The translations under genes were made by a program, and so were the position numbers. Of a DNA stretch of 64,000 nucleotides, positions 1 through 8,394 are shown one piece after another (within the stretch, counting starts at the first letter, position 1; each line of letters begins with the position of its first letter). Location: assembly GCF_034424215.1 (NCBI RefSeq), contig NZ_CP139960.1, positions 4,774,001 through 4,838,000 of the forward strand, given 5' to 3'. The notes beneath the pieces were generated by a model. The model saw only the letters and a list, made by a program, of their open reading frames with translations, was not told the DNA's origin and did not search any database. Source of the stretch: Niabella yanshanensis (GTDB taxonomy: Bacteria; Bacteroidota; Bacteroidia; Chitinophagales; Chitinophagaceae).

Positions 1-1
1 A

Positions 2-100
2 ACCGCACACCTGTTGTTTATCAAAAAAGCCGAAGAAATGATCTCCGGCCTGAGTGTATCAAATAGGTATAGCACCGGAAATTATGTTCTGCATCACTAA
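2..100 (+). CDS. 3' end of an unidentified gene (partial)
   Basis: An open frame enters from the left edge and ends at TAA 98-100, giving 32 residues with an amphipathic, codable composition (…FIKKAEEMISGL… then a tail ending in VLHH). The other two plus frames are less protein-like. It converges on the barrel-type gene that ends at 148 on the minus strand. Too little remains to name a family, and it could be chance. I report it only because the window edge cuts it. Confidence 0.3.
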   Translation, partial: TAHLLFIKKAEEMISGLSVSNRYSTGNYVLHH

Positions 101-147
101 GAGAAGTCGGGGGTGTCTTGTATGCTGTGGGCACAAATGCTGCTGCA

Positions 148-891
148 TTAAAAGAATACGCTTAGCTTTAACTGCAGATTGTTGGTCTTTATTTTGCTTT
201 TGCCATAAATGGTGGTGCTTTCCTGATCTACTTCAGTATACTCACTGTAGTTCATGTTGGTATTACCCGGCGCATAGTCCAGCGACAGGCCTATGATGCC
301 CCGGCGTGCGGTAATACCCATATTAGGTTTAAAGCCAAATAACACATTATCGAGTATTTTTTCTTCTGAATCTTCTTCAATACCGTTTTCAAGTTGGAAG
401 CTGTTGTTTCCAGTTTCGTAGCTATAGTTATAACCATGGGCATAAGCCATGAGCTGCAGCCTGGCATCAATAACAAGCTTTTCGATCGGGTTAAACGAAA
501 TAGCCGGCCCCAGCTTGGTAGACAGGGAAGCTGCCAGCGGCTTGCTGGTAGCGCCCGGTTCTCCGGCCTGGCGCTCATATTCCTTCCACTTGCTAAGGGG
601 GTTATAAGTAAGTGAGATCACCGTCCAGTCCAGCCCGTAGCCAATAAGGTCCCCGGATTCAGGTTTGTTAAAGTAATAGACCTTTCCCATTTCAAAAGCA
701 AGGCCTGTTCCCGCTCCGTATTGCGAGGCGAGGATATTCTCTTTAGGCGACATAGCCGTGTTGATCTTACCCGGCAAGCTGTTAATGCCCAACCTCAGGT
801 AGCCTCTTCTAAACGGGGAGCGTTCTGCTTTTTGTGCATGGGCTGATAGTATGCTTACGAGCATACCACAGCCCAAAATGATCCTTCTCAT
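148..891 (-). CDS. Hypothetical outer-membrane beta-barrel-like protein
   Basis: 247 residues. An N-terminal signal peptide is visible (MRRIILGC start, hydrophobic core, cleavage after SAHAQ near residue 20). The mature part alternates short hydrophobic/aromatic strands with polar turns and ends in a strand with terminal Phe-Phe (LQLKLSVFF), which is typical of barrels inserted by the BAM machinery. No catalytic motif was seen. It lies 23 bp downstream of the lipoprotein gene at 915-2099 on the same strand, so the two probably form one transcript. The fold is inferred from strand pattern and the C-terminal Phe; the substrate is unknown. Confidence 0.6.
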   Translation of the reverse strand: MRRIILGCGMLVSILSAHAQKAERSPFRRGYLRLGINSLPGKINTAMSPKENILASQYGAGTGLAFEMGKVYYFNKPESGDLIGYGLDWTVISLTYNPLSKWKEYERQAGEPGATSKPLAASLSTKLGPAISFNPIEKLVIDARLQLMAYAHGYNYSYETGNNSFQLENGIEEDSEEKILDNVLFGFKPNMGITARRGIIGLSLDYAPGNTNMNYSEYTEVDQESTTIYGKSKIKTNNLQLKLSVFF

Positions 892-914
892 TAGTAGTTT
901 GTTTTAGCTGGTAA

Positions 915-2099
915 TTATTTTTGAGACAGTGGTCCGTAGTAGTGTAGTTCAAACAGGCCTAAACCGGGACCGGTAGATTCAAGATCTGCATATCCTTTCA
1001 TGGTTACTTCGTAGTAGATACCATGCCGTTTTATCCGGAGCTCTTCTGTAACCCTATCGTCTATAACGCCGCCGGTGTGGGGTCCCACCACAGTAGCAGA
1101 ATAATGGTCGGAAATGTCAACACCTATCAGCGAATAGTCAGGGCTGAGTGTTGCATCATCATTCCAGCCACCTGATGGATAGTTGCCTGGTAAATTGAAT
1201 ATTTGGTTGGCTGTTGTTGTGAGCGTTATATAAATGCTTTTTCCTACTCCTCTGTAGTCATCGCCTTGCAGCTTAAGGCCGTCGGTAGCAAAATAAACGC
1301 CGTGATATCGCCCGGTTTCATCCCACTCGAAAGGTTTGATACTTTCAAAACCGCCCTGGGTTAAAAGGTATTTGTTGCCTTTAAAGGTAAAATAGCTTTC
1401 CGGCCGGGGTGGTAGTGCAGCGGCAAAGTCAATTTTATTCAGTTCAATTTTAGCGCCATTAGTTTCAGCTATAGTGATTTTATTCAACGCATCAATGCCT
1501 GTCAGTGTCCTGGCAGATCCATTTTCAGTATAAGTGAGAGTGATCTGGGAACCGGAGCGGCTGACAGTTCCTTTTATCCTTTTAACATTACCGATTTCCT
1601 CAGCGTTTACAGAGGCTATTGTTTTGGATATAAGCTCAAAGCTGTTTCCATTTACAGAAAGATTATAGATACTGTTAGTAAAATCGGAAGCTGTTTCATT
1701 TAACCTCCATCCGTTATAATTTTCGGCAGGAGTGGTTGTTTCTTTAACTATTGTAGCTTCCATGTTTTCATGACCGGGGATTCTAAACGACGGGTTCATT
1801 AGTGCTCCCGTCGCATCTGCTTCAATCGTTATAACCATGTTCCCGCTTTTATCTACAAGAAATATCTGGCTCTGTTTCGTCAATACATTGTGGGATTCGA
1901 GAGCATACTTCACGCCTTCGAATATTAATGTCCCCGTAGCACCTGATTCTGTTATTTTTATCTGATAGGCACCTGTTGAACCCACTATTATGCCCGAGTA
2001 ATTCCCCGTTACAACATTGGGATTAGGTTGGGCTTTGTCTTTTTTGCAGGAAATAACAAACGACAGCGAGAATATAAAAAGAGTCAACAGCCTATTCAT
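915..2099 (-). CDS. Hypothetical secreted lipoprotein
   Basis: 394 residues. It begins with a lipoprotein signal (hydrophobic core then lipobox FVISC, Cys at about 18, followed by KKDK), so the product should be lipidated and probably exposed on an outer or inner membrane leaflet. The rest is rich in beta-strand-like segments (GNYSGIIVGSTGAY, GTLIFEGVKY, repeated ITxTxxTxNG patterns) with no recognised enzyme motif. It is first of a likely two-gene operon with the barrel protein at 148-891. A NarL-like dyad lies just upstream (2165-2180), and the PAS-LuxR regulator gene is the next gene upstream. Function unknown. Confidence 0.6.
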   Translation of the reverse strand: MNRLLTLFIFSLSFVISCKKDKAQPNPNVVTGNYSGIIVGSTGAYQIKITESGATGTLIFEGVKYALESHNVLTKQSQIFLVDKSGNMVITIEADATGALMNPSFRIPGHENMEATIVKETTTPAENYNGWRLNETASDFTNSIYNLSVNGNSFELISKTIASVNAEEIGNVKRIKGTVSRSGSQITLTYTENGSARTLTGIDALNKITIAETNGAKIELNKIDFAAALPPRPESYFTFKGNKYLLTQGGFESIKPFEWDETGRYHGVYFATDGLKLQGDDYRGVGKSIYITLTTTANQIFNLPGNYPSGGWNDDATLSPDYSLIGVDISDHYSATVVGPHTGGVIDDRVTEELRIKRHGIYYEVTMKGYADLESTGPGLGLFELHYYGPLSQK

Positions 2100-2164
2100 A
2101 ATATATCAAAAGTTAGTTATTAAATGAGCAGGACAAAATTATATAGCTCCTGGTGCCTCATCAA

Positions 2165-2180
2165 TACCCCCTAAGTGGTA
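2165..2180. promoter_or_regulatory. NarL/LuxR-type 7-2-7 inverted repeat
   Basis: Two heptamers, TACCCCC and AGTGGTA, are separated by two bases. They form the 7-2-7 inverted layout of NarL/FixJ-family sites (heptamer consensus TACYNMT). The right half fits the consensus when read in reverse; the left half differs at the last base. It sits 66 bp upstream of the lipoprotein start at 2099 and near the 3' end of the LuxR-type gene. A second dyad, GGAGATA-N12-TATCTCC, lies at 2215-2240. A binding role is inferred. Confidence 0.35.
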
Positions 2181-2336
2181 TTTTTTAATGACCGGGTATT
2201 GTAGTATATATGTAGGAGATAGCCTCACGGGCGTATCTCCCAGGGGTATACATTCTCTACCGCTTGGCAGGAGCAGGTGGAGTAGCATAATCGGGATAAG
2301 GGCGGCCGCATATCCATATAAAAGAGTCGGAATAGC

Positions 2337-3119
2337 TTACAACAATCCCTTACCCAAACAAAAACTAATTAATTGTGCCGTATTCTTTGCCCCTGCCTTT
2401 TGCATAATATTTTTGCGATGCGTTTTGGCCGTATGCGGAGAAATGAAAAGTTCGCTGGCTATTTCCGGGGTTTCCAGGCCTTGCGCAATCAACTTGATAA
2501 TCTCGAGCTCGCGCGGGGTGTAGGTAGGTTTATTGCTATTGATCTCTAATTTTTTTTTCAGGTCGAATTGAAGAAAAAGATCGTGACCGTTGATACCTGT
2601 TAGTGTAAGCTTGTAATTATTTACAGTTGTGAGGTGATTGATGTTCGTATGTATATTGAGTAGTTTCCAGGCATTCCGTTCCGGATCAGCGTCGAAGCAA
2701 AGCGCCTGAAGTTGGAAAAGTTCGTATGTTCCGTTTGCAGTTTTTTCCCGGAAACAATAAGACATTTTCGTTTGAAAAACAAGGTCCATGCCCAGCTCAA
2801 GGGTCTTCCTGATGTTAAATTCCTCAGCAACCTGTATAAAACTTAAATCGTCTATATGGACGGTATCTACAATATCATCAAAACAGGTATTGGCGGGATC
2901 CAGTCCTAAGACCTGTTGAACTGATGGCGACATGTATAAAATTTCACGGGTAGCAAAATCAACAATATAATAATAACTGGGTCCCGCGCAGAATATCTCG
3001 CTTAAGATTTCGGTAAATTTAGCGGCCTTGTTAGGGGAAGCGTACTTTTGGATACAAGATTCAGGAATGAAGTATCTATTCTTTTTCCAGAATTCGGTTA
3101 CTACATTTTTATCGGGCAT
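2337..3119 (-). CDS. PAS domain LuxR-family transcriptional regulator
   Basis: 260 residues. The N-terminal two thirds look like a PAS sensor (about residues 45-165; PSYYYIVDFATREILYMS is a typical PAS core start with S-P-S-V-Q-Q-V-L-G). The C-terminus is a LuxR/NarL helix-turn-helix (about residues 197-255; YTPRELEIIKLIAQGL, then ASELFISPHTAKTHRKNI). There is no phosphoacceptor receiver domain, so the signal is probably bound or sensed by PAS. The upstream minus-strand box TATCTTCG (3152-3159) is one base from the Bacteroidota -7 consensus. The neighbouring lipoprotein/barrel operon is a plausible target. Confidence 0.85.
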   Translation of the reverse strand: MPDKNVVTEFWKKNRYFIPESCIQKYASPNKAAKFTEILSEIFCAGPSYYYIVDFATREILYMSPSVQQVLGLDPANTCFDDIVDTVHIDDLSFIQVAEEFNIRKTLELGMDLVFQTKMSYCFREKTANGTYELFQLQALCFDADPERNAWKLLNIHTNINHLTTVNNYKLTLTGINGHDLFLQFDLKKKLEINSNKPTYTPRELEIIKLIAQGLETPEIASELFISPHTAKTHRKNIMQKAGAKNTAQLISFCLGKGLL

Positions 3120-3253
3120 AACAGCAGTTTTTGGATCAGAGGTATCTGTTGCGAAGATACATTGGCTATTGGTATTAAACAGGGTGAAAATACGGTATTT
3201 TACGGGTGTTAACCCGATGCTTTTTTGGGGTTATTTCTATAAAAAGTTACTAT

Positions 3254-3261
3254 TACCTTTG
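3254..3261 (+). promoter_or_regulatory. -7 promoter box (TACCTTTG) for gcdH
   Basis: Exact match to the Bacteroidota -7 element TAnnTTTG, 22 bp before the gcdH ATG. A second match (TAGCTTTG, 3273-3280) lies too close to the start to serve except as a leaderless promoter. A TTTTTTG run at 3221-3227 is further away than the usual -33 spacing. Confidence 0.5.
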
Positions 3262-3282
3262 TTTCAATCAAATAGCTTTGTT

Positions 3283-4467
3283 ATGAGCTTAAAAAAAGAT
3301 CTTTTTGAAAGCCCGGACTACTTTAAAGTGGACGAACTGCTTAGCGAGGAGCAAATAATGATACGTGATGCTGTACGCTCCTATGTTAAAAAAGAAATTT
3401 CACCCATTATTGAAGACTACTCGCAACGGGCGGAGTTTCCGCAACAGATTGTGAAGCAATTGGGTGATTTGGGCTGCTTTGGTCCAACACTGCCCACCGC
3501 ATACGGAGGAGGGGGGCTTGATTATATCAGTTACGGGCTCATGATGCAGGAACTGGAAAGGGGAGACAGTGGTGTGCGTTCCACGGCGTCAGTACAGGGA
3601 TCCCTGGTGATGTATCCTATTTATGCCTACGGGAGTGAGGAACAAAAACAGAAATATTTACCCAAACTTGCCAGCGGTGAGTGGCTGGGTTGTTTCGGAT
3701 TAACGGAACCTGATCATGGTAGTGATCCGGCCGGTATGTTGACAAATTTTAAAGAAGAGGACGATGCGGTTATCTTAAACGGAAGCAAAATGTGGATCAG
3801 TAATGCACCCTTTGCCCAGGTGGCAGTAGTTTGGGCTAAAGATGAGCAGGGCGACGTGTATGGGCTGATTGTGGAAAGAGGGATGCCCGGCTTTAGTACC
3901 CCAACAACACATAATAAATGGAGCTTGCGCGCGTCAGCTACAGGTGAATTGGTGTTCGATCATGTAAGGGTGCCAAAGGAGAATATATTACCCGGGGTTA
4001 CGGGTTTAAAAGGACCTTTGGGATGTTTAACCAAAGCCCGTTACGGCATTGCCTGGGGCGTTATTGGCGCCGCAATGGACTGCTATGACACGGCGTTGCG
4101 TTACGCTCAACAGCGGCAGCAGTTCGGAAAACCCATCGCTGCTTTTCAGTTACAGCAAAAAAAGCTGGCCGAAATGATAACAGAAATTACCAAAGCGCAA
4201 TTATTAAATTGGAGACTGGGTGTATTGATGAATGAAGGGAAAGCTACACCTCAACAGGTAAGCATGGCCAAAAGAAATAGTTGCGAAATTGCAACCAATA
4301 TTTGCCGGGATGCGCGCCAGATTTTAGGTGGTATGGGCATTACAGGCGAGTACCCTGTTATGCGGCATATGATGAACCTGGAAAGTGTAATTACTTATGA
4401 AGGTACACATGATATACATTTGCTGATTACCGGACTGGATATAACCGGCGAGAATGCGTTCAAGTAG
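3283..4467 (+). CDS. gcdH: Glutaryl-CoA dehydrogenase (acyl-CoA dehydrogenase family)
   Basis: 394 residues from ATG 3283. The frame stays open upstream to 3028, but the family N-terminus starts here, just after two promoter-like boxes. It oxidises and decarboxylates glutaryl-CoA to crotonyl-CoA in lysine/tryptophan breakdown, using FAD and passing electrons to ETF. Seen in sequence: the FAD/substrate segment LGCFGLTEPDHGSDP, the RASATGELVFD segment, RQQFGKPIAAFQLQQKKLA, the GGMGI loop, and the catalytic-base motif ITYEGTHDIH with Glu at 373. The YAYGSEEQKQKYLP and GPLGCLTKARYGIAWG stretches match glutaryl-CoA dehydrogenases rather than short-chain enzymes. It is monocistronic; aroK follows after 79 bp. 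Confidence 0.92.
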   Translation: MSLKKDLFESPDYFKVDELLSEEQIMIRDAVRSYVKKEISPIIEDYSQRAEFPQQIVKQLGDLGCFGPTLPTAYGGGGLDYISYGLMMQELERGDSGVRSTASVQGSLVMYPIYAYGSEEQKQKYLPKLASGEWLGCFGLTEPDHGSDPAGMLTNFKEEDDAVILNGSKMWISNAPFAQVAVVWAKDEQGDVYGLIVERGMPGFSTPTTHNKWSLRASATGELVFDHVRVPKENILPGVTGLKGPLGCLTKARYGIAWGVIGAAMDCYDTALRYAQQRQQFGKPIAAFQLQQKKLAEMITEITKAQLLNWRLGVLMNEGKATPQQVSMAKRNSCEIATNICRDARQILGGMGITGEYPVMRHMMNLESVITYEGTHDIHLLITGLDITGENAFK

Positions 4468-4546
4468 AGTTGACTGGTTGCGGATGACAGTTGACTATAT
4501 CTTTATCAACATCCGGCATCTGTTTACTAAATAAAAAGTGTAGGGA

Positions 4547-5074
4547 ATGCGAATTTATTTAATAGGTTTTATGGGCGTAGGAAAAACGCATTGGGGGAAA
4601 TTACTCGGAAAAAAACTAGGGATTCCGTTTTTTGACCTTGACGAATTGATTGAGAACGATGAGGGAAGATCTATTGCCGAAATGTTTGAAGAGAAGGGAG
4701 AGGAATACTTCCGTATGAAGGAGCGCGAAATATTACACATGGTAAGCGAAAGTCATGAATCGATGGTATTATCCTGTGGAGGAGGCGCCCCCTGTTTTTT
4801 TAATAATATCGATTATATGAACGAAAAAGGCGTAACCGTTTGGATTGACACGCCTTTCGAAATCCTGCTGGGCCGGCTAAGGCAGGGGAAGGACAAACGC
4901 CCGCTGCTTAAAAGCCTTGATGATGAACAATTAAAAGCGTACATTGTTAAGAAAAACGGCGATCGGAGAATTTTTTATGAACGGGCCAGGGTACGGATCG
5001 ACGATCGTGATGCCCGCGTGGATGATTTTATAAAAGCTATTTTTGATCAAACGGCGGACAACGGGGAGGTTTGA
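4547..5074 (+). CDS. aroK: Shikimate kinase
   Basis: 175 residues, normal length for AroK. It phosphorylates shikimate at the 3-hydroxyl with ATP in the chorismate pathway. Visible features are the Walker A loop GFMGVGKT (residues 7-14), the shikimate-binding Asp in FDLDE (D32), Arg in EYFR (R56), the Gly triplet CGGG (78-80), the RPLL arginine (R118) in the lid and the adenine-side Arg near R140. The start at 4547 follows a spacer that carries two YATCYRR words (4510-4523). All residues needed for activity appear present. Confidence 0.93.
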   Translation: MRIYLIGFMGVGKTHWGKLLGKKLGIPFFDLDELIENDEGRSIAEMFEEKGEEYFRMKEREILHMVSESHESMVLSCGGGAPCFFNNIDYMNEKGVTVWIDTPFEILLGRLRQGKDKRPLLKSLDDEQLKAYIVKKNGDRRIFYERARVRIDDRDARVDDFIKAIFDQTADNGEV

Positions 5075-5095
5075 TCAACAACCCCTGAGTACAGA

Positions 5096-5137
5096 CATCC
5101 GGCATCCAGTATCTAGTATCCAGCATCTAATATCTAA
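5096..5137. repeat. Heptanucleotide-phased array, six YATCYRR words
   Basis: Six consecutive 7-bp words all fit YATCYRR (first catccgg, last tatctaa), directly between aroK and the DUF423 gene and ending 5 bp before its ATG. The same word recurs at 26073-26107 and twice at 4510-4523. The words vary between copies but keep exact phase, so this is not a simple recent microsatellite. See findings. Confidence 0.85.
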
Positions 5138-5142
5138 TTACC

Positions 5143-5526
5143 ATGCATAAATTGTACCTCACCCTAGGTAGCGTAATAGCCGGCCTTGGTGTTATTTTAG
5201 GAGCATTTGGAGCTCATAAATTAAAAGAAATAGCTCCAGACTCGGTTCCAACCTTTCAAACCGGCGTTCAATACCAGATGTATCATGCGTTTGCGCTATT
5301 AATTGTGGGGATTCTTTTTGAGAAATTCCCTTTTAAAACTATGAATTGGGCGGGACTTTGCTTTCTGATTGGTATTCTTTTGTTTTCCGGTTCCCTGTAT
5401 GCGCTGTCTCTTCTAAAGGCAACCGGTAAAGTTGGCCTGGGCGGAATCGGTATCGTTACACCAATTGGAGGGCTCTTCTTTATAACAGGCTGGATTTGCT
5501 TTGTTGTGGCGTTACTGAAAAAGTAG
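5143..5526 (+). CDS. DUF423 family small membrane protein
   Basis: 127 residues, almost all in four hydrophobic segments (about residues 5-25, 44-60, 68-90 and 98-125). The diagnostic DUF423/YgdD motif GAFGAHKLK is at residues 21-29, and VQYQMYHAFALL follows. These proteins sit in the inner membrane; a biochemical role is not established. It lies between aroK and ftsK, 68 bp after aroK across the heptad array. Confidence 0.88.
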   Translation: MHKLYLTLGSVIAGLGVILGAFGAHKLKEIAPDSVPTFQTGVQYQMYHAFALLIVGILFEKFPFKTMNWAGLCFLIGILLFSGSLYALSLLKATGKVGLGGIGIVTPIGGLFFITGWICFVVALLKK

Positions 5527-5662
5527 CATGCAGTTGAAATTTTTTAGAACTTAAGGTCCTTAGATCCTGGCACTCAAGCTCTGGAGCCCGGGTTTTCATA
5601 TTTTCGTCGTAGGAGTAGATAAAGGAGTTGTTCGAACCTTCGGACAACTTTCCAACCTTCCT

Positions 5663-5670
5663 TATCTTTG
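5663..5670 (+). promoter_or_regulatory. -7 promoter box (TATCTTTG) abutting the ftsK start
   Basis: TATCTTTG matches TAnnTTTG and ends 5 bp before the ftsK ATG at 5676. With the usual spacing of about 6-7 bases from box to start site, the transcript would begin at or next to the A of ATG, so the mRNA could be leaderless. No TTTG was found at the usual -33 distance. Confidence 0.45.
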
Positions 5671-5675
5671 CTTTT

Positions 5676-8249
5676 ATGACGAATAAGAGTAAATCGAAGA
5701 GTAAAAAACCAACAGCTAAGGCAAAAGATACTGTTACACCATTTGTCGCAGAGAAAGCAGAGCGGATAAGGCTGAAGCAACTGGCCAAAGATGAACGTAC
5801 CTGGAAAATTGTAGGGTTAACATTCCTATTAATATCTATATTCCTGATTATTGCATTTGTATCATATTTTTTTACCTGGAGGCAGGACCAGGCAAGTGTA
5901 TCCCGCGGCATTGAAATTCTGGCGGACGTAGACACCACTGCAAATAACCTGTTGGGCAAAACCGGAGCCATAGTGGCGAACCTTTTTATTTTTAAATTAT
6001 TTGGTGTTGCCTCCCTGTTAGTATGTACTTTTTTCTTTGTTGTAGGTGTCAATCTCCTGTGGCGCCGGCGCGTTTTTTCTATATGGCGTAATCTGAAATA
6101 CGTTACGTTGGGCATGTTGGCCGTTTCAACCATCCTTGCATTCATTTTAAGGAAAGAAGAATTTAGTTGGGGTGGCGGCGTTGGAAATGTGATCAGCGAC
6201 TGGCTGTTAGCTTCACTCGGTTTTGTGGGGGCATCTGCCATCCTTTTACTAATTGTAGTGGCTTACCTGATCTGGCAGTTCAACCCCGTATTTGCATTTC
6301 CTAAAAAGCTATCCCGGCCTGCTGTGGCCGGCGCTGAAGAATCACCCAAAGATGCCCTTCCGTTAGCAGAGCATGATTTTGTTAAGGAGGAAGAAAAAGA
6401 ACCGGCTAAACCCAAAATAGCGCCACTGGACGCTGCAACCCTGATTGTTGACGATGAGGCAGCGAAGCCTAAACATAAAATAGGACTCATAGAAAAAGAG
6501 GAGACAGCGCCTAAGGAGGAAGCGAAAGGCTTTGAAGGGATCACGGTACTGAAGCCTGAGGCAAGAATACATTTTGACGAGCCTGAAGCTGAGCCGGAGA
6601 TGAAAAAAGAATTGGAAATTGAGAAACCAAAACCTGCAGCCAGGCCTGTAGTAACAACAGGTGGATTGAAGCTGGAAATAAATGATGCCCCACTGCCCAA
6701 AACAGAAGAAGAGGAAAAAGTGACTACCCCGGTAGAAAAGGCGAAAGCTTACGAACCCACATTGGATCTCAGGGATTATCAGCATCCAACATTAGATTTG
6801 CTGGCGTCTTATGGGTCTGAAAAGGTAGAGCATGACCCTGAAGAACTGGAAAATAACAAAAACCAGATCATAACTACTCTGCGCAACTATGATATAGAAA
6901 TTCAACGCATCAGTGCTACTATTGGTCCGACGGTTACATTATATGAAATAGTACCCGCAGCCGGTGTGCGTATCTCACGCATAAAAAATCTGGAAGATGA
7001 TATTGCATTAAGCCTTTCAGCTTTAGGTATCCGTATTATTGCTCCTATACCGGGCCGCGGTACTATTGGTATTGAAGTACCCAATGCTAAAAAGAGTATT
7101 GTAAGCATGAAGACCTTGCTCTCTTCCGATAAGTATCAGAACAGCGCTCATTCATTACCCATCGCTCTAGGTAAGAAAATAGATAATGAACTATTTATTG
7201 TCGATTTGGCAACCATGCCGCATTTACTAATGGCCGGAGCAACGGGGCAGGGTAAATCAGTTGGTATCAACGCGATTCTGGTATCCCTGCTGTATAAAAA
7301 GCATCCTTCACAATTGAAGTTTGTTTTGGTAGACCCTAAAAAAGTAGAGCTGAGCATTTATAGCCATATAGAAAGTCATTTCCTGGCTAAACTTCCGAAT
7401 GAAGAAGAAGCGATCATTACCGATACCAAAAAAGTGATCAACACGCTCAATGCACTTTGTATTGAAATGGATAACCGCTACGATTTACTGAAAGAAGCCG
7501 GTTGCCGCAACATTAAAGAATACAATACCAAGTTTACCTCGCGGAAGTTAAATCCTGAAAAAGGACACCAGTTTCTTCCGTTTATCGTATTGGTGGTAGA
7601 TGAGTTTGCCGACCTGATCATGACGGCTGGTAAGGAAGTTGAAATGCCGATTGCGCGACTTGCGCAGCTGGCCCGTGCGGTAGGTATTCACCTGATCATC
7701 GCAACGCAAAGGCCTTCGGTAAATATTATTACGGGTACTATCAAAGCCAACTTTCCGGCACGCGTAGCCTTTAAAGTGAGCAGTAAAATTGATAGTCGTA
7801 CCATCCTCGATGCAGGCGGTGCCGAGCAATTAATTGGTAAAGGAGATATGCTGATTAGCTTGAACGGGGAAATTGCCAGGTTGCAATGTGCTTTTGTCGA
7901 TACTCCCGAAGTAGATAAGGTAGTTGAGTTTATCGGCTACCAGGAAGGATATCCGCAGGCATTCCTCTTGCCCGAATATGTGGATGAAAAAGAGCTGGAA
8001 AGCGGTGATTTCGACCTGGGAGACAGGGATTCGTTATTTGAAGAAGCTGCTAAATTAATTGTGGCCAATCAGATTGGCTCTACCTCCCTTTTACAAAGAA
8101 GGATGAAGCTGGGGTATAATCGCGCGGGACGGCTAATGGATCAGCTGGAAAATGCCGGTATTGTTGGTCCGAACCAGGGGAGCAAGGCCCGCGAAGTGTT
8201 GATTAAAACAGACGCAGACCTCCAACAACATCTCGAAATGTTAGGGTAG
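5676..8249 (+). CDS. ftsK: DNA translocase FtsK
   Basis: 857 residues from ATG 5676; the upstream open frame to 5628 overlaps the promoter box and was not used. It is a septum-anchored DNA pump that clears the chromosome at division. Order of parts: four N-terminal membrane segments (within about residues 35-200); a charged Lys/Glu/Pro linker (about 215-380); the alpha/beta motor with Walker A GATGQGKS (521-528; Gln replaces the usual Ser) and Walker B VVDEFADL (Asp 642); and a C-terminal winged-helix gamma domain (about 785-857; GSTSLLQRRMKLGYNRAGRLM) that reads polar DNA signals. The lolA gene follows, a common Bacteroidota order. Confidence 0.95.
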   Translation: MTNKSKSKSKKPTAKAKDTVTPFVAEKAERIRLKQLAKDERTWKIVGLTFLLISIFLIIAFVSYFFTWRQDQASVSRGIEILADVDTTANNLLGKTGAIVANLFIFKLFGVASLLVCTFFFVVGVNLLWRRRVFSIWRNLKYVTLGMLAVSTILAFILRKEEFSWGGGVGNVISDWLLASLGFVGASAILLLIVVAYLIWQFNPVFAFPKKLSRPAVAGAEESPKDALPLAEHDFVKEEEKEPAKPKIAPLDAATLIVDDEAAKPKHKIGLIEKEETAPKEEAKGFEGITVLKPEARIHFDEPEAEPEMKKELEIEKPKPAARPVVTTGGLKLEINDAPLPKTEEEEKVTTPVEKAKAYEPTLDLRDYQHPTLDLLASYGSEKVEHDPEELENNKNQIITTLRNYDIEIQRISATIGPTVTLYEIVPAAGVRISRIKNLEDDIALSLSALGIRIIAPIPGRGTIGIEVPNAKKSIVSMKTLLSSDKYQNSAHSLPIALGKKIDNELFIVDLATMPHLLMAGATGQGKSVGINAILVSLLYKKHPSQLKFVLVDPKKVELSIYSHIESHFLAKLPNEEEAIITDTKKVINTLNALCIEMDNRYDLLKEAGCRNIKEYNTKFTSRKLNPEKGHQFLPFIVLVVDEFADLIMTAGKEVEMPIARLAQLARAVGIHLIIATQRPSVNIITGTIKANFPARVAFKVSSKIDSRTILDAGGAEQLIGKGDMLISLNGEIARLQCAFVDTPEVDKVVEFIGYQEGYPQAFLLPEYVDEKELESGDFDLGDRDSLFEEAAKLIVANQIGSTSLLQRRMKLGYNRAGRLMDQLENAGIVGPNQGSKAREVLIKTDADLQQHLEMLG

Positions 8250-8252
8250 TGA

Positions 8253-8294
8253 TGTTAACCGCTAATTGTCGACAGATACCCGTCAACTGTTAAT
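8253..8294. repeat. Heptad-phased spacer between ftsK and lolA (weaker)
   Basis: Six 7-bp words can be read in phase (tgttaac, then cgctaat, ending tgttaat), with the first and last nearly identical. Sequence drift is larger than in the arrays at 5096 or 26073, so this member is less certain. Confidence 0.45.
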
Positions 8295-8394
8295 CTTTCT
8301 CCAATATGTTAATTAATGTTAACCACCGCACCACGGCATGAAAATTGGCGTCTTACTGTAAATAATTAAAACTAGAAAATCTTAAAAATTGAAT

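Noticed and set aside
5096-5137. Heptad arrays considered as CRISPR or simple microsatellites
   Set aside because: No spacers, units of only 7 bp, no cas genes; unit-to-unit variation with fixed phase is unlike a recent microsatellite.
5480-6241. 253-residue minus-strand frame over ftsK
   Set aside because: It lies opposite the well-supported FtsK membrane domain, is rich in Arg/Asn as reverse frames often are, and has no promoter or family marks.
6263-6785. Two minus-strand frames over the ftsK linker
   Set aside because: The Ser/Gly/Phe-rich composition results from the Glu/Lys/Pro repeats of the linker read backwards.
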